DNA from: JBKPRX01 sp046734795
GTDB taxonomy: Bacteria > Actinomycetota > Thermoleophilia > Gaiellales > Gaiellaceae
DNA: 5,361 nucleotides
Direction of reading: 5' to 3'
Assembly: GCA_046734795.1 (NCBI GenBank)
Contig: JBKPRX010000169.1
Span: 1-5,361 of the forward strand
In this document: piece by piece, positions 1 through 4,896 of the stretch
Position numbering within the stretch: position 1 is the first letter of the stretch
Layout of the letters: every line of letters begins with the position of its first letter
Translations under genes and position numbers: made by a program
The notes under the pieces: model-generated
The model's database searches: none
The model's input: only the letters and a program-made list of their open reading frames with translations
Told to the model about the DNA's origin: nothing

Positions 1-1
1 T

Positions 2-487
2 GCAACCGGCACGTTGATGTTGCTACCGGAGCGAATTGACGCATCGCAGGTAAAGCGTGCGGACGAGCTGCTCGAGCTGCTCGCGGTCGCGCACGTCGCG
101 GAGCGGGCGTTCGCGGATTGCTCCGACGGCGAGCGTATGCGGCTGCTGCTTGCACGCGCGCTCTTCGCCGAGCCGTCGCTGCTCCTGCTCGACGAGCCGA
201 CGGCGGGTCTCGATCTCGCCGGCCGCGAGTTCCTCCTCGGCGCACTCACGCGACTTGCGCGCGAGCGGCCCAAGCTGACGTCGGTCGTCGTCGTTCACCA
301 CGTCGAGGACGTGCCGCCGTCGACGACGCACGCGCTCCTCTTGCGCGACGGCGAGGCAGTGTCAGCCGGTCCTGCACCTGCGACGCTCACCGACGCGAAC
401 CTCAGCGCGTGCTTCGGCGTTCCCGTGCACGTCGATCGCGTCCGCGACCGGTGGCTCGCGACGGTCGACGGTCACCCCGCGGCGTAG
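2..487 (+). CDS. ABC transporter ATP-binding protein, C-terminal part (5' end outside window)
   Basis: This is the second half of an ABC ATPase nucleotide-binding domain that hydrolyses ATP for a transporter or acts as a stand-alone ABC protein. The frame is open to the left edge, and the Walker A and Q-loop should lie upstream. In the 161 visible residues I see an ABC signature in a divergent form, CSDGE (residues 40-44, usual LSGGQ), then Walker B LLLLDEP (60-66, Asp64/Glu65), the D-loop AGLD (68-71) and the H-loop His in VVVVHH (His99). The tail SACFGVPVHV followed by a short basic stretch resembles single-domain ATPases of the kind often annotated ModF/YlmA-like in actinobacteria; that assignment comes from memory and is tentative. 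No permease is adjacent on this strand. The gene runs convergently into the exporter operon and its TAG stop abuts that operon's last stop. A TTG at 14 could be read as a start, but it would leave out Walker A, so I treat the gene as truncated by the window. Confidence 0.9.
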   Translation, partial: ATGTLMLLPERIDASQVKRADELLELLAVAHVAERAFADCSDGERMRLLLARALFAEPSLLLLDEPTAGLDLAGREFLLGALTRLARERPKLTSVVVVHHVEDVPPSTTHALLLRDGEAVSAGPAPATLTDANLSACFGVPVHVDRVRDRWLATVDGHPAA

Positions 488-492
488 CTACG
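483..492. other. 10-bp perfect palindrome holding the stop codons of two convergent genes
   Basis: The sequence CGTAGCTACG is its own reverse complement. The + strand ABC ATPase ends with TAG at 485-487 and the - strand permease ends with TAG read from 490-488, so the two stop codons abut with no base between them. No hairpin followed by a T-tract is visible on either side. Any terminator must therefore lie inside the opposing gene, or termination is Rho-dependent or by collision. The palindrome itself is too short to be a convincing intrinsic terminator. Confidence 0.85.
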
Positions 493-1258
493 ACAGCAGC
501 AGCTTGTGGATCCGGCGCGAGCTCAACCAGATGCCGAGCAAACCGAGCGCCGCGAGATAGACGACGTCCACGAGCAGGATCCAACTGATCGCGCCGAGCG
601 TCAGCCCGCGGAGGAGCGTGATCGCCCGGTAGAGCGGCGTGAGCCGAATGAACCACTCGATCGCCGTCGGATAGGTCGACAACGGAAAGAACGTGGCCGA
701 GAAGAGGAACATCGGGAGTGTCGCAAGCTGGATGAACTCGAAGTCCTGCCACGTGCGCATCCACGTCGAGGCCGCCACGCCAATCCCCGCGAACGCGAAC
801 CCGGTGAGAAACGCCGCCGGCAACGCGAGCACGCCCCACCACGAATGCACGAGCCCGAGGGCCGTCATCACGATGAGAAACGCGATGCAGTAGAGAAGCC
901 CGCGGAAGAGACCCCACGCCGTCTCGCCGATCGCGACGCCGGGCGCAGTGACCGGCGTCGACACGATGGCGTCGTAGACGCGGTTGTAGCGCAGCTTCCA
1001 GAACACGTTCCCTGCGTCGTACACGGCGCCGTTCATCGCGGACGCGGCAAGCAGCGCGGGTGCGATGAAGCTCGCGTAGTCGATCGTGCCCCCGGCCGGA
1101 CTCGGCACGGAACCGACGAACACCTTCAGGCCGAAGCCGAGCGAGAACAGATAGAGCAGCGGCTCGAAGAAGCCGGAGAAGATGATCATCCACGCGCGGC
1201 GGTAGACCATCAGGTTCCGCTCGAAGAGAAAACGCGCGCCGACGGCAGCCGCAGTCAT
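488..1258 (-). CDS. ABC-2 type transporter permease (NodJ/DrrB-like), second permease of the operon
   Basis: This is an integral membrane subunit of an ABC-2 exporter, 256 residues, the usual size for a single-domain ABC-2 permease. About six hydrophobic segments are visible: near residues 22-45, 62-80, 115-136, 142-164, 175-196 and 224-245. The amphipathic N-terminus (FLFERNLMVYRRAW) is typical of the coupling region that contacts the ATPase. The block PMFLFSATFFPLS (182-194), followed by LTPLYRAITLLRGLTLG, is the conserved ABC-2/NodJ C-terminal signature. The ATG at 1258 is chosen because it overlaps the upstream permease stop by 4 nt (ATGA) and has a strong AGGAGG Shine-Dalgarno eight bases upstream. 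A longer open frame extends upstream to 1759, but it merely overlaps the first permease out of frame and reads as low-complexity Arg-rich sequence. The gene is the last of the ATPase-permease-permease operon. Substrate is unknown; drug, lipid or glycan export are all possible for this family. Confidence 0.93.
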   Translation of the reverse strand: MTAAAVGARFLFERNLMVYRRAWMIIFSGFFEPLLYLFSLGFGLKVFVGSVPSPAGGTIDYASFIAPALLAASAMNGAVYDAGNVFWKLRYNRVYDAIVSTPVTAPGVAIGETAWGLFRGLLYCIAFLIVMTALGLVHSWWGVLALPAAFLTGFAFAGIGVAASTWMRTWQDFEFIQLATLPMFLFSATFFPLSTYPTAIEWFIRLTPLYRAITLLRGLTLGAISWILLVDVVYLAALGLLGIWLSSRRIHKLLLS

Positions 1259-2016
1259 CGCAAGAGCCTCCTGCGATGCGTGTACAGCGCCGCGACGACG
1301 CCGACGACAAGGAGCGTCGACAGGTAGAGCACGTGCACGAGGTCGTCCGGGTTGACGTTCCCGAGCGTGAGATCGCGGCAGAGCTCGATCCCGTGCCACA
1401 ACGGCAGCACGCGTCCGACCCACACGAGCGGCTCGGGTAACCGCGACAGGGGATAGAAGGTCGCCGAGAAGAGGAACATCGGGACGATCACGAAGCGGAA
1501 CAGCGCTGCGAACGCGTTGTCGCGTTCCACTCGCGCCGCGAAGGCAGCGATCGGCGCGGAGAACGCAAGGCCGACGAGGATCGCGGACGGAAGCGCGAGC
1601 ACCGCGTACGGCGAGTGAATCGCGCCGAAAGCCGCGATTACGATCAGGTACACGGTGCCGCTCAAAAGCAGGCGCAGCGCGACGAAGAGCTGGTGACCGA
1701 AGACGATGTCGCGAATCCGGAGCGGTGTCTGGAGCATCGACGGATACGTGCCCCACCACTTGATGCCGGCCCAGATTGGATAGCTCGACTCGATCGACGC
1801 GATCTGCATCGCGGTCGCCGCAAGCAAGCCAGGCGCGACGAAGTCGAGATACTCGACGCCGCCTGGCAGCTTGCTAGTGCCGTTGAAGTACGTGCCGAGG
1901 CCGACGCCCATCGCGGCGAGGTAGAGGATCGGGCTGATCGCGCTCGTCGCGATCGAGCCGCGCCACGACCGCCGGTAGCGCGCGAGCGACGCCTCGAGCA
2001 CACGGAGCGTGAGCAT
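1255..2016 (-). CDS. ABC-2 type transporter permease (NodJ/DrrB-like), first permease of the operon
   Basis: This is an integral membrane subunit of the same ABC-2 exporter, 253 residues. Hydrophobic segments appear near residues 24-42, 57-76, 110-131, 136-160, 172-192 and 226-246, giving the six-helix ABC-2 pattern. The block PMFLFSATFYPLS (179-191), followed by VLPLWHGIELCRDLTLG, is nearly the same as in the second permease, so the two are paralogues likely to form a heterodimer. The ATG at 2016 shares its A with the TGA stop of the upstream ATPase (TGATG). I see no good Shine-Dalgarno in front of it, which points to translation by reinitiation or coupling after the ATPase. HGIELCRDL resembles the HGVELCR motif remembered from NodJ-type lipooligosaccharide permeases, but that similarity does not establish the substrate. 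Confidence 0.93.
   Translation of the reverse strand: MLTLRVLEASLARYRRSWRGSIATSAISPILYLAAMGVGLGTYFNGTSKLPGGVEYLDFVAPGLLAATAMQIASIESSYPIWAGIKWWGTYPSMLQTPLRIRDIVFGHQLFVALRLLLSGTVYLIVIAAFGAIHSPYAVLALPSAILVGLAFSAPIAAFAARVERDNAFAALFRFVIVPMFLFSATFYPLSRLPEPLVWVGRVLPLWHGIELCRDLTLGNVNPDDLVHVLYLSTLLVVGVVAALYTHRRRLLR
1267..1272 (-). promoter_or_regulatory. Strong Shine-Dalgarno (AGGAGG) of the second permease
   Basis: Read on the minus strand, AGGAGG sits eight bases before the ATG at 1258, inside the end of the first permease gene. It is the only near-perfect ribosome binding site I found in the window, and it fixes the permease start. The second permease can thus recruit ribosomes itself as well as by coupling through the ATGA overlap. 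Confidence 0.8.
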
Positions 2017-2951
2017 CAGTCGACGAGCGTCCGGCCGGTGAGGCGAAGGAAGACGTCCTCCAGCGTGCTGCGGCGAACGAGGAGCGACGTCGTCTCGATT
2101 CCGCGCTCGTGCACGCCGGCCGCCGTCGCATCGCCGTCGTCGGTGTAGAGCAGCATGCGGTCTGGCAGCTCCTCGATGCGCGCGGCGAGCCCGTCGATGC
2201 GCAGCGCGGCATCGTGCGGCTGCTCCCAGCCCGGGAATCGAACCTCGACCACTTCGCGCGTCGAGTACCGGCCGATCAGGTCACGAGGCGACCCTTCGGC
2301 GACGATCTTCCCGCGATCCATGACGACGAGCCGATCGCAAAGCTGCTCGGCCTCGTCCATGTAGTGCGTCGTGAGGATGAGCGTCACGCCGCGCTGCTTC
2401 AAGCGAAACAGGCGATCCCAGACGACGTGCCGCGCCTGCGGATCGAGACCCGTCGTCGGCTCGTCGAGGAGCAAGAGCTGCGGCTCGTTGATCAGCGAGC
2501 GCGCGATCAACAGGCGGCGCTTCATCCCGCCGGAGAGCGGCTCGACCTGATCGTTCGCACGCTCGGCGAGCTGCACGAAGTCGAGGAGCTCTTCGGCGCG
2601 CGGCGCGAGCTCACGCCGCGTCAGCCCGAAGTAGCGTCCGTAGATGACGAGGTTCTCGCGCACGGTGAGCTCCATGTCGAGCGTGTCCTGTTGCGGGACG
2701 ACACCGAGGTCTGCGCGGATTCGCTCGCCCTCTTTGACCGGGTCGCGCCCAAGCACCCGCAGCGTTCCGCCCGTTGGCGGCGACACGCACGCGATCATCC
2801 GCATCGTCGACGTCTTGCCTGCGCCGTTCGGGCCGAGGAAGCCGAACGCCTCGCCGCGACGGACGTCGAAGTCGATCCCGTCGACTGCGACGAGCGCTTC
2901 GAATCGCTTCTCCAGCGCGCGCGCGTGAACGAGCTCCTGCGTGGCGGCCAC
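2016..2951 (-). CDS. ABC-2 exporter ATP-binding protein (DrrA/NodI-like)
   Basis: This is the cytoplasmic ATPase that powers the ABC-2 exporter, 311 residues from the GTG at 2951, matching the usual ~310 of DrrA/NodI-type proteins. All motifs are intact: Walker A GPNGAGKT (40-47), Q-loop around PQQD (86-89), signature LSGGM (139-143), Walker B LLLLDEP (159-165, Asp163/Glu164), D-loop GLD (168-170) and H-loop His196 in LTTHYMDEAEQ. The C-terminal ~80 residues form the DrrA-family accessory tail ending STLEDVFLRLTGRTL. The reading frame stays open to a TTG at 3002, but the added 17 residues look unlike the family and no ribosome site precedes that TTG. At GTG 2951 there is a weak AGG nine bases upstream, and the same bases form a TANNNT box suited to leaderless transcription. 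The gene is first in a three-gene operon with the two permeases. LSGGM in place of LSGGQ is a common variant in this family. Confidence 0.95.
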   Translation of the reverse strand: MAATQELVHARALEKRFEALVAVDGIDFDVRRGEAFGFLGPNGAGKTSTMRMIACVSPPTGGTLRVLGRDPVKEGERIRADLGVVPQQDTLDMELTVRENLVIYGRYFGLTRRELAPRAEELLDFVQLAERANDQVEPLSGGMKRRLLIARSLINEPQLLLLDEPTTGLDPQARHVVWDRLFRLKQRGVTLILTTHYMDEAEQLCDRLVVMDRGKIVAEGSPRDLIGRYSTREVVEVRFPGWEQPHDAALRIDGLAARIEELPDRMLLYTDDGDATAAGVHERGIETTSLLVRRSTLEDVFLRLTGRTLVD

Positions 2952-2958
2952 GATCAGA

Positions 2959-2964
2959 AACCTA
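2959..2964 (-). promoter_or_regulatory. Candidate -10 box (TAGGTT, TANNNT type) for a leaderless exporter operon
   Basis: On the minus strand TAGGTT fits the actinobacterial TANNNT -10 pattern and ends seven bases before the GTG at 2951. That is the spacing expected if transcription begins at or next to the start codon. No convincing -35 is found 16-18 bases upstream (CCGGAG lies there). The AGG within the box could instead be read as a weak Shine-Dalgarno. A hexamer this loose occurs by chance, so the call is tentative. Confidence 0.3.
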
Positions 2965-3011
2965 GCGATGGCGTCCGTTTCCTCCGGCGCGCGAGCGAGC
3001 AAGAGCGCCGT

Positions 3012-3143
3012 ATGTCAGAGCGTGACTACGAAGACGACGAGCGGGACCGCGACAAGGGCGACGACGAGGAGCCGGAGAACGAAGCCGGCAACCCGTGGGC
3101 GAAGACGTCGAGCGGCGACGCCGACGACATCACCGAGAGCTAG
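3012..3143 (+). CDS. Small, highly acidic hypothetical protein (43 aa)
   Basis: I do not recognise this protein. The ORF runs from ATG at 3012 to TAG at 3141-3143 and encodes 43 residues, more than a third of them Asp or Glu, beginning MSERDYEDDERDRDKG and ending ITES. No membrane segment or signal peptide is visible and it is probably disordered. A central NEAGNPWAK stretch is the only less repetitive part and might be a short linear motif. In favour of coding: nearly all third positions are G or C (about 39 of 43 codons), and it fits exactly between the start of the exporter ATPase and the stop of the histidine kinase. Against: it is short, its ribosome site is weak at best (AAGAG six bases upstream), and biased composition can keep a frame open by chance. 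The same triplets read backwards give a hydrophobic frame with no start codon. It is divergent from the exporter operon (60-bp gap) and convergent with the kinase, sharing CTAG for both stops. Confidence 0.45.
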   Translation: MSERDYEDDERDRDKGDDEEPENEAGNPWAKTSSGDADDITES

Positions 3144-3146
3144 CTC
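3137..3146. other. 10-bp perfect palindrome with CTAG used as stop codon on both strands
   Basis: GAGCTAGCTC is its own reverse complement. CTAG at 3140-3143 gives TAG to the small + strand ORF (3141-3143) and TAG to the minus-strand histidine kinase (3142-3140), so the stops overlap by two bases. The kinase stop is firm; use by the + strand ORF depends on that ORF being real. No T-rich tract follows on either strand, so it is not a typical intrinsic terminator. Confidence 0.65.
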
Positions 3147-4213
3147 ACCGCGGGAAGCGTGAAGCTCACGCGGGCGCCGCCGCTCTCGCGCGGCTCGGCC
3201 CAGATGCGGCCGCCTTGCGCCTCGACGAGTCCGCGGGCGATCGCGAGTCCGAGACCCGCGCCGCTGTCGGAGGCGGTTCGCGCAGAGTCGCCGCGCCAGA
3301 AGCGGTCGAACATCCGCCGGGCCGTCTCCGCGGTCAGCCCTTCGCCTGTGTCTTCGACGCTTACGCGCGCCTGCCCGTTGCCGGCGGCGAGTACGACGGC
3401 GACCGTTCCGTCGGACGGTGTGTGGCGCAGCGCGTTCCGGAGGAGATTGAGCAGGACGCGTTCCACGTGCTCCGGGGCGCAGCGCGCTTCGATCGGCGTC
3501 TCGATTCGCTGCTCGAGGCGCACGTTCCGTGCACGTGCCTCCGCCGCGAAGCCACGAACGCAGGAGTCCACGAGCGGAGCAAGCGGCGTCTCGTGCAGCT
3601 CATACGCAAGTGCTCCGGCATCGATCCGCGCGAGCTCGAAGAGATCCTCGACGAGCGTGCCGAGCCGGCGCGCCTGCTCGCGCAGCGAGGGCAGGTACTC
3701 GTCGAGCGAGGCGAGCCCGTCCTCGAGCGCTTCGAGCATCGCCGAGATCGACGCGATCGGAGTGCGCAGGTCATGGGACGCAGCCGCGACGAGCTCGCGC
3801 CGCGCGTCGAAGAGTCGCTCGAGCTCGGCAGCCATCTCGTTGAACGACCGGCCGAGGTCTGCGAGCTCGCGCGGACCCGACTCGGGCGCGCGCGCGGCGA
3901 GATCGCCGCCTGCGAGCTCCGTCGACGACTCACGCAGTCGATCGATTCTCCGCGCGATCGACGTGCCGAGCACGAGCGCGGCGCTGACGGCCGCGAGTGC
4001 CGACGCAGCCGCGACGGCGAGGATCTTCACGTCGTCGCCCATGTGGAACATCACCCAGCCGGAGAGCAGCACGGCGACGAGCGGCACGACGGCAGCACAG
4101 AGCGCGAGCCCTGCGAGCTGCAACCGGACCGTCGGCAGCAGCCGCAGCGCGAAGGTTGCCGCGATTCCGGCTGCGAGACTCGCCGCGGCGACGATGACCG
4201 CGAGCGCGATCAC
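3140..4213 (-). CDS. Sensor histidine kinase (HAMP, HisKA, HATPase_c), short-loop membrane sensor
   Basis: This membrane kinase should autophosphorylate on His and pass the phosphate to the neighbouring response regulator. It is 357 residues. Three hydrophobic segments lie near residues 2-22, 31-55 and 63-85. Arg24/Arg30 between the first two and Arg-rich residues after the third fit a topology with the N-terminus outside and only a tiny outer loop (around HMGDD, 58-62). A HAMP linker follows (about 85-137), then the H-box SHDLRTP with phospho-acceptor His147, the N-box LLNLLRNALRHT (254-265), G1 DTGEG (288-292), the F-box FDRFWRG (302-308) and G2 GAGLGLA (318-324). All catalytic motifs are intact. 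The GTG start at 4213 overlaps the regulator's TGA (GTGA, 4 nt), which supports it; no strong ribosome site is visible, so translational coupling is likely. It is last in the cytochrome-regulator-kinase operon. The lack of an extracytoplasmic domain suggests sensing in the membrane or through a partner protein; the signal is unknown. Confidence 0.93.
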   Translation of the reverse strand: MIALAVIVAAASLAAGIAATFALRLLPTVRLQLAGLALCAAVVPLVAVLLSGWVMFHMGDDVKILAVAAASALAAVSAALVLGTSIARRIDRLRESSTELAGGDLAARAPESGPRELADLGRSFNEMAAELERLFDARRELVAAASHDLRTPIASISAMLEALEDGLASLDEYLPSLREQARRLGTLVEDLFELARIDAGALAYELHETPLAPLVDSCVRGFAAEARARNVRLEQRIETPIEARCAPEHVERVLLNLLRNALRHTPSDGTVAVVLAAGNGQARVSVEDTGEGLTAETARRMFDRFWRGDSARTASDSGAGLGLAIARGLVEAQGGRIWAEPRESGGARVSFTLPAVS

Positions 4214-4896
4214 GGCACGAACCGGTAGCCGACGCCCCAGACCGTCTCGAGATGCCGCGGCTGCGCAGGGTCGCGCTCGACCTTGGCGCGCAGGCGGCGC
4301 ACGTGGACGGTGACGGTGCCGGTGTCGAGCGCAGCTTCGTAGCCCCAGATGCTCCGCATCAGCTGATCGCGCCCGAACACTTCGCGCGGATGCGAGGCGA
4401 GGAAGAAGAGCAGGTCGAACTCCTTGGCCGTCAGGCGCAGCAGCTCGCCCTCACGACGCACCTCGCGTGTCGTCCCGTCGAGCTCGAGCCCGTCGAAGGA
4501 GAGCTGCGTCAGCGCGTTCTCCGTCGGGCCCGTCCTGCGCAGGACGCTTCGCACGCGTGCCGCGAGCTCGCGCGGCGAGAACGGCTTCGTCACGTAGTCG
4601 TCCGCGCCGAGCTCGAGCCCGACGACGCGGTCAGCTTCCTCGCCGCGGGCCGTGAGCATGATCACCGGCAGGTCGCCGCGCTCGCGGATCCAGCGGCAGA
4701 GCTCGAGTCCGTCGACGCCCGGAAGCATCACGTCGAGGAGCACGAGGTCGGGCGGCGACTGCACGATCGCGGTTCGCGCGGCCGTCCCGTCCGCTGCCTC
4801 GAGCGTGTCGAAACCCGCGTGGTTCAGATACCGCGAGACGACGTCACGGACGATCGGCTCGTCGTCGACGATCAACACGGTCGCCATCTCGGTCAT
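4210..4896 (-). CDS. OmpR/PhoB-family response regulator (winged helix)
   Basis: This is a cytoplasmic transcription factor activated by phosphorylation from the adjacent kinase, 228 residues, the standard length. The receiver domain covers about residues 5-120 with acidic pocket Asp11/Asp12, phospho-acceptor Asp55 in LVLLDVMLPG, switch Thr82 (MLTARGE) and Lys104 in VTKPFSPREL. The C-terminal OmpR-type winged helix (about 130-228) shows LTAKEFDLLFFLASHP, the DNA-recognition region TVTVHVRRLRAKVE and the wing VWGVGYRF. The ATG at 4896 is preferred because it overlaps the upstream cytochrome stop as ATGA; an internal ATG three codons later (4887) is an alternative. Only a weak purine run (GAAGAG) lies upstream. 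Regulator precedes kinase with a 4-nt GTGA overlap, the usual arrangement for a cognate pair. Targets cannot be deduced from the window; its own operon is a natural candidate. Confidence 0.96.
   Translation of the reverse strand: MTEMATVLIVDDEPIVRDVVSRYLNHAGFDTLEAADGTAARTAIVQSPPDLVLLDVMLPGVDGLELCRWIRERGDLPVIMLTARGEEADRVVGLELGADDYVTKPFSPRELAARVRSVLRRTGPTENALTQLSFDGLELDGTTREVRREGELLRLTAKEFDLLFFLASHPREVFGRDQLMRSIWGYEAALDTGTVTVHVRRLRAKVERDPAQPRHLETVWGVGYRFVP

Noticed and set aside
506..1327. 273-codon + strand open frame opposite the second permease
   Set aside because: It is Arg/Glu-rich with no domain features, and lies antisense to a clear ABC-2 permease.
696..1484. 22-base identical direct repeat (696-717 and 1463-1484)
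   Set aside because: It is not a mobile-element repeat; it encodes the same conserved ABC-2 motif in the two paralogous permeases.
1259..1759. N-terminal extension of the second permease frame
   Set aside because: It overlaps the first permease out of frame, is Arg-rich, and the ATG at 1258 has both a strong Shine-Dalgarno and an ATGA overlap.
2952..3002. TTG at 3002 as the start of the exporter ATPase
   Set aside because: It adds 17 residues unlike the family and has no ribosome site; GTG at 2951 gives the usual length and a better upstream context.
2109..3011. Upstream part of the long + strand frame that ends in the acidic ORF
   Set aside because: It is antisense to the exporter ATPase and has shadow-like composition; only the last 43 codons lie outside the ATPase gene and were kept as a separate small ORF.
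3159..4313. Long + strand open frames (377 and 384 codons) opposite the histidine kinase
   Set aside because: They are antisense shadows of a kinase with every motif intact; their translations are Ser/Arg/Ala-rich low-complexity sequence, as expected in high-GC DNA.
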